64,000 nt of DNA from Synoicihabitans lomoniglobus (GTDB taxonomy: Bacteria > Verrucomicrobiota > Verrucomicrobiia > Opitutales > Opitutaceae), in assembly GCF_029023725.1 (NCBI RefSeq), contig NZ_CP119075.1, positions 3,405,501-3,469,500 of the forward strand, read 5' to 3'. The stretch's first letter is position 1. Every line of letters begins with the position of its first letter. Position numbers and translations under genes: made by a program. Shown piece by piece: positions 17,430 through 26,919 of the stretch. Below the pieces are notes generated by a model. It was not told the DNA's origin. It saw only the letters and a program-made list of their open reading frames with translations, and did not search any database.

Positions 17430-18428
17430 CTACGCCTGCTTCGCGGCGCGGATTTGTTCGGTGATCGTGATGGCGACTTCGAGCGCTTGCCGTCCCAGCG
17501 CGCCGCCCACCTTGGGCTGCGAGGCCGCCGCTACACTCGCCGTGAAATGCGCCAATTCCAACGCGAGCGGTTCGCCCTTCTCGATCGGCACCGGCTCCAG
17601 CGGCACCGCCGTCGGATCTTGGGGATCCACCGTTCCCGTGCGCAGCTTGCCCGCATAGTCGAGCAAACCCGTCGTCCGCACGAGGTGTCCGCTCTGCCGC
17701 ATGAAATCGAAGGAAAAGTATCCACTTTCCTGGAACACCCGCATCTCGCGCACCTTTTTCAAACTCATGCGCGAGGTGCTGAGATTGGCCACACATCCAT
17801 TTTCAAATTCAATGCGGGCATTGGCGATGTCCTCCGTCTTCGACACCAGACTCACGCCGACACTTTCGATCTTCTTGACCGGCGACTGCACCAGTTGGAG
17901 CACGATGCCGATGTCGTGGATCATGAGATCGAGCACGACCCCGACTTCCGTGCCGCGCGGCGTAAACGGTGCCAGGCGTTCCGCCGTGATGAACTTCGGC
18001 GCCACGACTTCCTTTTCCAGAAAACTCATCACCGGATTGAAGTGCTCGATATGCCCCACCTGCACGATGCGGTCATGTTCACGCGCCGCCGCCAGCACCC
18101 GTTCTGCTTCCGCCAGCGACGCGCAGATCGGCTTCTCAATCAACAAATGACATCCCGCCGCCAGCAGCGGCAATGCCACCCGTTCGTGCAAGTCCGTCGG
18201 CACCACCACCGACACCGCATCGCACGCCGCTCCGAGCGCTTCGAGGGTATCGAACCGCACGCAATTATGCTTGGCACAAATCTCGGCGGCCCGGACGTCA
18301 TCGGTCTCGAAAATCCCCACAAACTCCACCTTGGGCAGACTCGCGTAAATGCGCGCATGATGTTGTCCGAGAGATCCCACCCCCGCCACCCCACATCGCA
18401 CAGAGGCATTTGCATCGATTTCAGCCAT
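17430..18428 (-). CDS. Gfo/Idh/MocA-family dehydrogenase, possibly UDP-sugar
   Basis: A 332-residue NAD(P)-binding oxidoreductase. The Rossmann motif VAGVGSLGQHHARIYASLP is followed by AVSVVVPTDLHERVALPLL, the EKP motif (LLIEKPICASLAEA) and GHIEHFNPV, VVLDLMIHDIGIVLQLV (metal-free active-site region with His). Its neighbour lpxB on the same strand suggests an envelope-sugar substrate, such as the UDP-GlcNAc 3-dehydrogenase GnnA that provides 3-amino lipid A precursors; the aminotransferase partner GnnB is not in view, so this is only a hypothesis. ATGs at 18428 and 18437 both fit. Confidence 0.8.
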   Translation of the reverse strand: MAEIDANASVRCGVAGVGSLGQHHARIYASLPKVEFVGIFETDDVRAAEICAKHNCVRFDTLEALGAACDAVSVVVPTDLHERVALPLLAAGCHLLIEKPICASLAEAERVLAAAREHDRIVQVGHIEHFNPVMSFLEKEVVAPKFITAERLAPFTPRGTEVGVVLDLMIHDIGIVLQLVQSPVKKIESVGVSLVSKTEDIANARIEFENGCVANLSTSRMSLKKVREMRVFQESGYFSFDFMRQSGHLVRTTGLLDYAGKLRTGTVDPQDPTAVPLEPVPIEKGEPLALELAHFTASVAAASQPKVGGALGRQALEVAITITEQIRAAKQA

Positions 18429-18633
18429 GCGGTCCATGCCACCGACGCCGCTACCCGCTGGCAACTCACGAGTTTGAATTCCACCGACGCTCGACGGTGG
18501 TTTTCTTAACCTTCACCATCCGGACGCTTCCCCGCCACAAGCCCGACGTTGACAGCTCCCCCGCTCACCCTATTCGCTTGCTCTTTGCGTCTATGGATGA
18601 CGCGCCCGTTTTCTCACAAACCTGATCCAAAAC

Positions 18634-21444
18634 ATGGCAGCTAAAACCCAAGCCAAGAAGACCGCTAAAAAAGCGGTTAAAACCACCGCCAAGGCCGTTA
18701 AGAAGGCCCCGGCGAAGAAGAAAACCGCCGCCAAGGCTCCTAAATACGTCTACTCGTGGGGCGCCGGCAAAGCCGACGGCAACGGCAAGATGAAGCCGCT
18801 CCTCGGCGGCAAGGGCGCCAATCTCGCCGAGATGAGCCGCATCGGCCTCCCGGTTCCCGCGGGCTTCACCGTCACGACCGAGGTCTGCACGCACTACTAC
18901 GCCAACGGCCGCAAGTATCCGGCCGATCTCCAACGCCAGATGGAACTTGGCATCGCCAAGGTTGAGAAAGTGATGGGCGTGAAATTCGGTGACGCCAAGG
19001 GCTTCCCGCTCCTCGTCGCCGTGCGTTCCGGCGCCCGCGACTCCATGCCGGGCATGATGGACACCATCTTGAACCTCGGCCTCAACGACGAGACCGTCGT
19101 GGCTCTCGAAACGGCCACCGGCAACGCCCGCTTCGCCTGGGACTGCTACCGCCGCTTCGTCCAGATGTATGGCGACGTCGTTCTCGGTGTGCAAAAGCGC
19201 GCCGGCGAAGACCACGAGCCTTTCGAGGTCGTGATCGAGGAAGCCAAGGCCGAGTTCCTCGGCAACGCTCACGCCGAAGACACCGATCTCTCCGCCGATC
19301 ACCTCAAAGAGGTCATCGCTCGCTTCAAGACGCTCGTCAAAGACCGCACCGGTCACGACTTCCCGTCCAACCCCTGGGACCAACTCCAAGGCGCCATGTC
19401 GGCCGTCTTCGGTTCCTGGATGAACGACCGCGCCAACGTCTACCGTCGCAAGTATGGCATCCCCGCCGAGTGGGGCACCGCCGTCAACGTGCAGGCCATG
19501 GTCTTCGGCAACACCGGCTCCGAGTCCGGTTCCGGCGTCGCCTTCACCCGCGACCCCGCCACCGGCGAGAAGGTCTTCTACGGTGAGTTCCTCATGAACG
19601 CCCAGGGCGAGGACGTCGTCGCCGGCGTGCGCACCCCTTACCCGGTTGCCGACCTCAAGAAGCAACAGCCCGCCTCCCTCAAGGAGTTGGAGCGCATCCG
19701 TGGCGTGCTCGAAAAGCACTTCACCGACATGCAGGACTTCGAGTTCACCATCCAGGACCACAAGGTCTTCATGCTCCAGACCCGCAACGGTAAGCGCACC
19801 GGCGTCGCCGCGGTGCGCATCGCCTGCGAAATGGTGAAAGAGAAGCTCATCGACTGGAAGACCGCCGTCTCCCGTGTCCCCGCCGACCAGCTCGAACAGG
19901 TCCTCGCGCCCATCTTCGACGCCAAAGCCGTCAAGGCCGCCGACAAGATCGCCACGGGCCTGCCCGCCGGTCCGGGTGCCGCCACCGGCAAGATCTACTT
20001 CAACGCCGATCGCGCCGTGGAAGCCAACGAGAAGGGCCAGAAGGTTCTCCTCGTTCGCGTTGAAACGTCCCCGGAAGATCTCCGCGGTATGATCGCGGCC
20101 GAGGGCATCCTCACTGCTCGCGGTGGTGTTTCCTCCCACGCCGCTCTCGTCGCCCGCCAAATGGGCAAGGTCTGCGTGTGTGGCGCCGCCGCCCTGCACG
20201 TCGACTACGACAAGCGCACCCTCAAGGTCGGAAAGACCACCTACAAGGAAGGTGACTTCCTCTCCATCGATGGCACCGCCGGCACCGTCTACGCCGGTGA
20301 AGTCCCCACCGCCCCTTCCGAGGTCGTGCAGGGTCTCATCCAAGGCAACAAGAAGGCCCAGAAGAGCGGCACCTACCAAAACTTCGTGCAGCTCATGGCC
20401 TGGTGCAAAAAGGCCACCAAGATGGTCGTCCGCACCAATGCCGACACCCCCGAGCAAACCGCCCAAGCGGTGGCGTTCGGTGCCGTCGGTATCGGCCTCA
20501 CCCGCACGGAGCACATGTTCTTCGAAGGCGAGCGTATCGACGCCATGCGTGAGATGATCCTCTCGGACAGCACCGAAGCTCGTGAGGCCGCCCTCGCGAA
20601 GCTCCTGCCGTTCCAACGCAAAGACTTCCTCGGCATCTTCAAGGCGCTGAACGGCTTCCCCGCGACCATCCGCTTCCTCGATCCGCCTCTGCACGAGTTC
20701 CTGCCTCACACCAAGGAGCAGCAGCTCGATCTGGCCAAGAAGCTCGGCATCAAGGTTGAGGTCATCATGAACCGCGTGGCCGAACTCCATGAGTTCAACC
20801 CCATGCTCGGTTTCCGTGGCTGCCGTCTCGGTATCTGCTACCCGGAGATCACCCGCATGCAGGCCCGCGCCGTCATCGAGGCCGCCGTTGAAGCCAAGAA
20901 GAAGGGCATCAAGGCCAAGCCCGAGATCATGATCCCGCTCGTCGGTTTCGCCAAGGAACTCGAGATCCAGGTCGCCGCCGTTCACGCGGAGGCCAAGGCC
21001 GTCATGAAGGAAACCAAGACCCGCGTTTCCTACTCCGTCGGCACCATGATCGAGATCCCCCGCGGTGCGCTCACGGCCGACGAAGTCGCCGAGACCGCGG
21101 AGTTCTTCTCCTTCGGCACCAACGACCTCACCCAGACCACCCTTGGCATGTCGCGCGACGACTCCGGCTCCTTCCTCGCTCCGTATGCGGAGAACGAGAT
21201 TCTGCCGAAGAACCCGTTCGCGTCCATCGACCAGACCGGCGTGGGCCAACTCATGGAAATCGCCATCACCAAGGGCCGTCAGACCCGTCCGAACATCAAG
21301 CTCGGCATCTGCGGCGAACACGGTGGTGATCCGGATTCGGTGAAGTTCTGCCACAAGCTCGGTTTGGCCTACGTGTCCTGCTCGCCTTACCGCGTGCCGG
21401 TCGCCCGCCTCGCCGCCGCTCAGGCCGCGCTCGCGGACGCCTAA
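18634..21444 (+). CDS. ppdK: Pyruvate, phosphate dikinase with Lys/Ala-rich N-terminal tail
   Basis: A 936-residue cytoplasmic enzyme interconverting pyruvate + ATP + Pi and PEP + AMP + PPi. After the tail come the ATP-grasp domain ([43 protein letters not shown]), the swivelling phosphohistidine domain with H502 in [16 protein letters not shown], and the PEP/pyruvate barrel ([54 protein letters not shown]). All active-site blocks are intact. The first 37 residues are not part of the fold: they consist mostly of Lys, Ala and Thr and resemble histone-H1-like tails. A strong terminator follows the stop. Confidence 0.95.
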   Translation: MAAKTQAKKTAKKAVKTTAKAVKKAPAKKKTAAKAPKYVYSWGAGKADGNGKMKPLLGGKGANLAEMSRIGLPVPAGFTVTTEVCTHYYANGRKYPADLQRQMELGIAKVEKVMGVKFGDAKGFPLLVAVRSGARDSMPGMMDTILNLGLNDETVVALETATGNARFAWDCYRRFVQMYGDVVLGVQKRAGEDHEPFEVVIEEAKAEFLGNAHAEDTDLSADHLKEVIARFKTLVKDRTGHDFPSNPWDQLQGAMSAVFGSWMNDRANVYRRKYGIPAEWGTAVNVQAMVFGNTGSESGSGVAFTRDPATGEKVFYGEFLMNAQGEDVVAGVRTPYPVADLKKQQPASLKELERIRGVLEKHFTDMQDFEFTIQDHKVFMLQTRNGKRTGVAAVRIACEMVKEKLIDWKTAVSRVPADQLEQVLAPIFDAKAVKAADKIATGLPAGPGAATGKIYFNADRAVEANEKGQKVLLVRVETSPEDLRGMIAAEGILTARGGVSSHAALVARQMGKVCVCGAAALHVDYDKRTLKVGKTTYKEGDFLSIDGTAGTVYAGEVPTAPSEVVQGLIQGNKKAQKSGTYQNFVQLMAWCKKATKMVVRTNADTPEQTAQAVAFGAVGIGLTRTEHMFFEGERIDAMREMILSDSTEAREAALAKLLPFQRKDFLGIFKALNGFPATIRFLDPPLHEFLPHTKEQQLDLAKKLGIKVEVIMNRVAELHEFNPMLGFRGCRLGICYPEITRMQARAVIEAAVEAKKKGIKAKPEIMIPLVGFAKELEIQVAAVHAEAKAVMKETKTRVSYSVGTMIEIPRGALTADEVAETAEFFSFGTNDLTQTTLGMSRDDSGSFLAPYAENEILPKNPFASIDQTGVGQLMEIAITKGRQTRPNIKLGICGEHGGDPDSVKFCHKLGLAYVSCSPYRVPVARLAAAQAALADA

Positions 21445-21484
21445 GCATCGGCCGCCTGCTCGCTGGCGCTCCCGCCCCTTCCTC

Positions 21485-21516
21485 GCCCCGCGCCCTCACC
21501 GGCGCGGGGCTTTTTT
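21485..21516 (+). terminator. Rho-independent terminator after ppdK
   Basis: The 10-bp perfect stem GCCCCGCGCC / GGCGCGGGGC (21485-21494 and 21501-21510) with loop CTCACC is followed directly by six T residues. Confidence 0.9.
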
Positions 21517-21566
21517 GTGGGGTTGAAACGCCGGTCTTCGCTCCACCCATTCGCTCGCACCGACCA

Positions 21567-21590
21567 GTAGGGGCGTCGCTTGCGACCACC
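21567..21590 (+). repeat. GTAG-footed REP element
   Basis: GTAGGGGCGTCGCTTGCGAC and four more bases: a GTAG foot followed by the hairpin GTCGC-TT-GCGAC, the same form as the REPs around the RAYT gene near 60 kb. Confidence 0.75.
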
Positions 21591-21780
21591 GCGCTCCCCC
21601 GCGGAAGACCTCCACCTCAGCACGTCGTTGCCCCACCGCCGCCTTCAGGGCGTTGCGTTCGTCCCGCGATCCGAGGCGATCGTCACATGCGGCTCGCATT
21701 TGTGGCCGTGGTGGGGCTCATACTGCGGTGTTCTGCTTCCGCCGGTTCTGAGTCTTAGTTCCTCCTCGCTGCATCGCTTG

Positions 21781-24700
21781 ATGGCCGTGCTGAGCTTGTG
21801 CGGAGCCGTATGCCTGGGTTGGGGCCAGCCCCGCCCCGCCGTCGCCTTCGAACCCGAAGCCGGACTGCCCCTGCTCGATGTGTTTTCGCCCCGGGACTAT
21901 CGGGGACACTTCCAAGTTTGGGATATCACCGAAGATAGCGCGGGGCTGCTCTATTTTGGCAATCTCAACAAGGTGCTCATCTACGACGGCGCCCGCTGGT
22001 CACATCTCGCGGTGCCTGAAGCCGCCTTTGTGCGCGCCCTCGCCATCGACGAAACGGATACGCTGTGGATCGGGGGCGTCGACGAAATGGGTTACGCCCC
22101 AGCCGACGAATCCGGCGAGCGCACGTTTGTTTCGCTCAAGCCCCACCTGCCCGCCGCGGCGGACAGATTCGGCAATATCTGGGCCGTGGGGCTGACTCCG
22201 GACGGCGTGATCTTTCAGAGTTCGAGTTGGCTCATGTGCTGGAATGGCCGCGAGTTCTCCACCCTGCGCCTGCCCGACTCCCGCCGCTGGCGAATGACTC
22301 AAGTCGGTCGGGAAACATGGTTGACCGACTTCACCCACGGCTGGTTCCGACTGCGCTTCGACGGCGGGGTGATGCTCTTGGAAGCCCTGCCGATTCCACC
22401 CGATCTGCAAGGGCAACGGGCCGTCGGAGCGCACACGAGCGGCGACACCGGGTCGACGATCATCGCGACCGATCGCGAGGGACTGTGGCGCTGGGACGGC
22501 ACCGCTTTCCACCGTTTTGAGACCAGCGTGGACGAGCAGTTGCGGGCCAACCGTATTTACACCATGATCGGTTTGTCCGACGGCCGACTGGTGCTGGGGT
22601 CGATCCACGCCGGCATGCGAATCCTCGATGCCAACGGCCACCAGATCGCCCACTTCCTTGAGGACAATGGACTGCCCGACAACTCCGCCGTTTCCCTCTA
22701 CGCCACCCGCGACGGACTCGCCGTGTGGAGCGGAGCAATGCTGGGCACCATTCGGCTCGATGCGCGGTCCTGGGTGACGTGGTTTCATCCCGCCAACGGA
22801 GCCCCGCGCAGCAAACTCTACACGCCCCTGCGCCATCGCGGTGAGTTACTCGTGCCCGGTGAACGCGGCGGGTTGTTGCATGTGATCCCGGCGAGCCCCG
22901 ACCGCGCCGCCCATTTGCAGTCCGACGGGATCTCGGCCAACAGCCCCAATAACTTGACCGCCGCGCAAGGCAAACTGCTGGGGACAACGGCCTACGGCAT
23001 ACTCGACTTTGACGAGAATTTTCACGGCACCCCGCTGCCCGACAGTCCGGTCAACGCCACCAACATATTCCCCCTGCCCCGCCAACCCGGCATTTGGGCC
23101 GCGTTCAACAGCGACCGGGTGCGGCGCTACCGACTCGACGCCGACGGATGGCACTCGCTCGGTGACGTTCCCGGCATCGAGCGCGTGCGTAGTTTATCCG
23201 TCGATACGGATGGTTCCTGGTGGCTGGGCGGTCCGGTGATCGGCGTGCTTCACGCCACGTTCCCGCAAGGCTACGATGAACCTCCCGTGATTCGCACCTA
23301 CAACACCGCCAACGGCCGCCTGCCCGCCGGTCACGGCTGGACCCGTTTCAACACCGATCAACACGGCCCCCTGCTGACGTGCAACCTCGGCCTGATGCGC
23401 TATGATCCCGCGACCGATCGCTTCGAGCCCACGGCCGCCTACGGGACCGAACTGGCCGACGGCTCCACCCACGTCAATGGCTCCACCCCCGACGATCGCG
23501 GTGGATTGTGGATGATTTTGCGCCCGGCGGATGAGGATGAGGCCAGCAACAACCTTCGCCTCGGCTACGGCCACGCCGGCCGGTTGACCACGCTGCGCCT
23601 CCCGCGGCTCACGCTCATCGACGACCCCACCCACCTCCTCCACGAGCCGGCCGCCGCGGGTCGCCCCGAAACCCTTTGGATCGTGGGCCACGCGGCCATG
23701 GTGCGGCTCAACCTCGATCAGTGGCGGCAGATGCCGGCGGAACCCGATCCCATCCTGCGTATCCGCACAGTCACGACGGGCAACGGCCGCCGTCTCGCGG
23801 GCACCGACCGGGTGCAACTACCGGACCACGATCATTCGCTGCACGTCACCTTTGCCTCCGTGCAACTCGCGGCTCATCCCGGCGCGACCTACGAATCCAC
23901 GTTCCGCAGTGGTTCCACCGCCGAGGTTCGCACCGACCAGTCCTCCGAACGCAATTTTTCCGCCCTCGGTCCGGGCCACCATTCCCTGCAACTGCGCGCC
24001 CACTACCCGGGGGGGCAATGGAGCGAACCCGTTTCGCTGCAGATCGACGTGCCACACCCGTGGTGGATGCGCCCCCTCGCCTTGACGGCCTATGTCACCA
24101 CCTTGGGTTTGTTGATCGTGGCAGCCTGGCGGTGGCGCGTGCATCGTCTGATGCACCGGCAACACGAACTGGAGGCCGCTGTCCGGGATCGCACCGCCGC
24201 GCTCGCCGCACAAAACGAGGAGCTGGAGCGGCTTCGCCAGATTGAGTTCGATGAAAAGCTCTCCGCCCGCCTCGCCGCCGAGAAGGCGCGGCTCGAGGTG
24301 TTGCGTTATCAACTCAATCCCCACTTTCTGTTCAACACGCTCAACGCGATCTGCGCGCAGATTATTCAGACGCCTCGGGCCGCCCGTGATACCGTGATTC
24401 GGCTGGCCGAATTCTGCCGCCTCACGCTGCACCGCCCGGACGGCGACGGAGCTCCGCGCCTGCGCGAGGAAATCGAGATGCTCCGCGCCTATCTGGCCAT
24501 CGAGCAAACGCGACTCGGTGAGTTGATCGAGTATAAGATCGAGCAAGATGACTCCATCGGGGATATGCGCCTCCCGCCTTTCCTGCTGCTGCCCTTGGTC
24601 GAAAATGCGGTCAAATACGGGGCGGCCACGAGTCATGACAAGGTTCGCATTTGCCTCTCGGTGCAGCGCGCCGCGGACCACGAGGTCGTGATCGAGGTGA

Positions 24701-24903
24701 TCAACAGTGGCGAGTGGATCGAACCGGCTGTCAGCGATTCGCGCATCCGCTCCCTCGGGATCGGACTCGACAATGTGCGGCAACGTCTCACCCGCTATTA
24801 CCCTCAACGCCACGAGTTCACCACTCACGGCCGCGACGGCCAGGTCACCGTTCGCCTCATCCTGCGCGATACCCTTACCGCGCCTTTTCAACCACCGCTC
24901 TGA
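21781..24903 (+). CDS. Propeller-type sensor histidine kinase (LytS-type kinase core)
   Basis: A 1040-residue sensor. A signal peptide (VLSLCGAVCLGWG, to about residue 22) exports a large beta-propeller of the two-component-regulator type (repeats such as DITEDSAGLLYFGN, DETDTLWIGGVDE, DTDGSWWLGGPV, DDRGGLWMIL), then a Y_Y_Y-like domain (DHDHSLHVTFASVQLA), one membrane helix (ALTAYVTTLGLLIVAAW), a coiled coil (ELEAAVRDRTAALAAQNEEL) and a HisKA_3/LytS-like kinase: YQLNPHFLFNTLNAIC with the phospho-accepting His near residue 848, LPLVENAVKYGA and the G box SLGIGLDNVRQRL. The stop lies 2 bp before the LytTR regulator, its obvious partner. The start is uncertain; the frame is open to 21580. Confidence 0.85.
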   Translation: MAVLSLCGAVCLGWGQPRPAVAFEPEAGLPLLDVFSPRDYRGHFQVWDITEDSAGLLYFGNLNKVLIYDGARWSHLAVPEAAFVRALAIDETDTLWIGGVDEMGYAPADESGERTFVSLKPHLPAAADRFGNIWAVGLTPDGVIFQSSSWLMCWNGREFSTLRLPDSRRWRMTQVGRETWLTDFTHGWFRLRFDGGVMLLEALPIPPDLQGQRAVGAHTSGDTGSTIIATDREGLWRWDGTAFHRFETSVDEQLRANRIYTMIGLSDGRLVLGSIHAGMRILDANGHQIAHFLEDNGLPDNSAVSLYATRDGLAVWSGAMLGTIRLDARSWVTWFHPANGAPRSKLYTPLRHRGELLVPGERGGLLHVIPASPDRAAHLQSDGISANSPNNLTAAQGKLLGTTAYGILDFDENFHGTPLPDSPVNATNIFPLPRQPGIWAAFNSDRVRRYRLDADGWHSLGDVPGIERVRSLSVDTDGSWWLGGPVIGVLHATFPQGYDEPPVIRTYNTANGRLPAGHGWTRFNTDQHGPLLTCNLGLMRYDPATDRFEPTAAYGTELADGSTHVNGSTPDDRGGLWMILRPADEDEASNNLRLGYGHAGRLTTLRLPRLTLIDDPTHLLHEPAAAGRPETLWIVGHAAMVRLNLDQWRQMPAEPDPILRIRTVTTGNGRRLAGTDRVQLPDHDHSLHVTFASVQLAAHPGATYESTFRSGSTAEVRTDQSSERNFSALGPGHHSLQLRAHYPGGQWSEPVSLQIDVPHPWWMRPLALTAYVTTLGLLIVAAWRWRVHRLMHRQHELEAAVRDRTAALAAQNEELERLRQIEFDEKLSARLAAEKARLEVLRYQLNPHFLFNTLNAICAQIIQTPRAARDTVIRLAEFCRLTLHRPDGDGAPRLREEIEMLRAYLAIEQTRLGELIEYKIEQDDSIGDMRLPPFLLLPLVENAVKYGAATSHDKVRICLSVQRAADHEVVIEVINSGEWIEPAVSDSRIRSLGIGLDNVRQRLTRYYPQRHEFTTHGRDGQVTVRLILRDTLTAPFQPPL

Positions 24904-24905
24904 TC

Positions 24906-25649
24906 ATGTGGCGCACCTTGCTCATCGACGACGAATCGGCCGCCCGGGCCGAACTGCACTGGCTGCTTGAGGATCACCCGGAATTCAAAGTGGTGGGCGA
25001 AGCCGCGACGTTTGCGCAGGCACGCACCCGGCTCGGGACGGCCGACTACGACGTGGTGCTGCTCGACATCCAGCTCGTGGGCGGCGTGGGTTTCGATCTG
25101 GTGCCATTCGTCCGCCCCGGTGCCCGCGTGATTTTCATCACCGCCTTCGACCAGCACGCGCTCCGGGCGTTTGAAGTCAATGCCCTCGACTACCTGCTCA
25201 AACCCGTGTCGGCCGCGCGCTTCGCCGATGCCTTGACCCGCTTGGGATCTCCGCCGGATTCATCGTCCGATGCCGCGGCGTCGAGTCCGGCAAATCTCGA
25301 CGACCGCATCCTGCTCAAGCTCGACAGTTCGACCGAGCGGTTCGTGCGCCTGGCAGATATTTCCTCCATCTCCGCCTCCCAAAACTACACCGAAGTCATC
25401 CTCGCCTCCGGCGAAAAACTCTTCGTGCGCCGCACCATGAAGTCATGGGAGGAACAACTCCCCGACCACGCCTTCGGCCGGGTGCATCGCACGGTGATCG
25501 TCGCCCTGGCTCAGATCGATCGCATCGTGCGACAGAGTCGGGTGAGTTTCGAAATCTACCTGCGCGGTCAGGCGGACCCCCTGCCCGTCAGCTATCGACT
25601 CGTGAACGACCTGCGCGCCCGCATCGGCGAGCGGTGGCCCGAGTCGTAG
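24906..25649 (+). CDS. LytTR-family response regulator
   Basis: A 247-residue two-component regulator, partner of the kinase just upstream. Receiver domain 1-120 with acidic pair DDE, phospho-acceptor D in YDVVLLDIQLVGGVGFDLV, T in IFITAFD and K in DYLLKPVS; then a LytTR DNA-binding domain (RFVRLADISSISASQNYTEV, LFVRRTMKSWEEQLPDHAFGRVHRT). LytTR regulators bind short direct repeats; no candidate sites are obvious in the adjacent intergenic DNA, so its targets may lie elsewhere. Confidence 0.92.
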   Translation: MWRTLLIDDESAARAELHWLLEDHPEFKVVGEAATFAQARTRLGTADYDVVLLDIQLVGGVGFDLVPFVRPGARVIFITAFDQHALRAFEVNALDYLLKPVSAARFADALTRLGSPPDSSSDAAASSPANLDDRILLKLDSSTERFVRLADISSISASQNYTEVILASGEKLFVRRTMKSWEEQLPDHAFGRVHRTVIVALAQIDRIVRQSRVSFEIYLRGQADPLPVSYRLVNDLRARIGERWPES

Positions 25650-25772
25650 CGGGCGGGGTCGCAGGGAGTTGCGCCCATCCCGTGCAGCGTTCGTCACGGA
25701 GAAAGCAGCGTTCGTCACCGCAGACGTGTGACCCGACCGCAGAACCGGCTCCATGGATCGAAATCTCGCCCC

Positions 25773-26144
25773 ATGGAAACCTTTCGCAGTCTGTATTGTG
25801 CCCAGCACCACCTTCCTTCGAAGGCCTATCCCCACGCGGCCCTGCGAGCCTGCCTGCGTTGGCCCGGACGCTTGATGTATTGGCCGCTGCGCGTGTTGGC
25901 CTCGGATTTTTTCGCGTCGGATCTCGATTTGATTCACAACGTCGGTCGGCTCACGACGCCCTACGATCTTTCCCTGGATATCACGGAATACCGTTATCAC
26001 CCCTTCAACCAAAGCCGACTGCGCCGCACGTTCGGACTTTGTATCTCGACCTCGACGTTGCGCCGGATCGTGTTCCACACCTTCAACCGCGAGAGCACGG
26101 CGGCCGACGCCGCGCGCCCGGTGAATCGTCCTTCCACCACTTAG
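25773..26144 (+). CDS. Conserved hypothetical protein
   Basis: A 123-residue basic protein with no signal peptide or membrane helix (METFRSLYCAQ start; ITEYRYHPFNQSRLRRTFGLCIST in the middle, rich in Arg). I do not recognise it. The ATG at 25773 is chosen over an upstream GTG-type extension because the upstream residues are of random composition. It is convergent with the membrane protein next to it and their stops overlap by 4 bp. Confidence 0.55.
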   Translation: METFRSLYCAQHHLPSKAYPHAALRACLRWPGRLMYWPLRVLASDFFASDLDLIHNVGRLTTPYDLSLDITEYRYHPFNQSRLRRTFGLCISTSTLRRIVFHTFNRESTAADAARPVNRPSTT

Positions 26145-26803
26145 CCTCCGTCCGCCCTCCGGCCTTCTCCGGGTTTGGGCAACACCGCATCCGGGATCGC
26201 AACCGCCTCGAACGAGCGCTGCCGGTTGCGGCGTAACCAACGCCAGGCCAGGGGAAGATAAATCACGATCAGCACGGCTTTGACCAGCAACAGCCACCAC
26301 AGACCGCTGATCAAAAGAAACGCCGCCACCACGATCACGGCGCCGATCGCCACCACCATGCCCACCACGCCCGCCCCATAATTGGCGGGATGCGTGCCCG
26401 CCAGAAATCGGCATGCCGGAGACCGCTGCGCCAACGCCTCGGTCAATCCCATCACAAACACCCGGTAAGCCCCGCTCGAATCGGTAAACGTGGCAAAGCT
26501 CACATACGACCGGTTGTAGAAAATGATCGTCCGTCCGCTTCGAAACTCCAATCGACATCGAAATCGATTCGGCTCCACCCGCGTGGGCGCAAACTCCAGG
26601 CGAATCGAACGAGCCGTCCGCAGGGAGTGGAAGAGCTCCTTCGCCCCGGTCGAGCACGCCACGTTCTGGCCAGTCAACGTCAGCGTCATCGGAGAAGAAA
26701 AAGCGTCGTTCCGCGTGGTATAAAACAACGACGACGACGCCCACTCGGGCAACGGCGGCACGACGATGCCATCGGCGGAAGGCAATGGAGGCGGCTCTCT
26801 CAC
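26141..26803 (-). CDS. Membrane protein of unknown function
   Basis: A 220-residue protein. The N-terminal 130 residues are soluble and beta-rich (SSLFYTTRNDAFSSPMTLTLTG; RTIIFYNRSYVSFATFTD), then two adjacent membrane helices (VVGMVVAIGAVIVVAAFLLI and LWWLLLVKAVLIVIYLPLAW) and a basic tail. The start is a GTG; no ribosome binding site is clear. Family not recognised. Confidence 0.6.
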   Translation of the reverse strand: MREPPPLPSADGIVVPPLPEWASSSLFYTTRNDAFSSPMTLTLTGQNVACSTGAKELFHSLRTARSIRLEFAPTRVEPNRFRCRLEFRSGRTIIFYNRSYVSFATFTDSSGAYRVFVMGLTEALAQRSPACRFLAGTHPANYGAGVVGMVVAIGAVIVVAAFLLISGLWWLLLVKAVLIVIYLPLAWRWLRRNRQRSFEAVAIPDAVLPKPGEGRRADGG

Positions 26804-26919
26804 GACCTCCCACTATAACCCCTTGGCCGCCGATCAAAATACGCATCCTTGCGCAGATCCGGCTGCAAAACCTCGAAAACCATTTGCCACTTCGAAGCAT
26901 CTCCATGCGCTGATAACCC

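Larger units (their letters stand above)
21445..21780. other. Intergenic region with terminator and two REP-type hairpins
   Basis: This 336-bp gap follows ppdK. It holds a REP-like hairpin without the GTAG foot (GGCCGCCTGCTCGCTGGCGC, about 21450-21470), the ppdK terminator and one GTAG-footed REP at 21567-21590. A short open frame at 21687 resembles a signal peptide but ends after 23 codons. Nothing else is recognised. Confidence 0.6.

Noticed and set aside
18565-21354. A 929-codon minus-strand frame opposite ppdK.
   Set aside because: ppdK is intact with all catalytic blocks; the antisense frame has no family motifs and typical mirror composition.
21687-21758. A short signal-peptide-like frame (MRLAFVAVVGLILRCSASAG) before the sensor kinase.
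   Set aside because: It ends after 23 codons in a different frame from the kinase; the kinase has its own signal peptide at 21781. A frameshift in the kinase start cannot be fully excluded.
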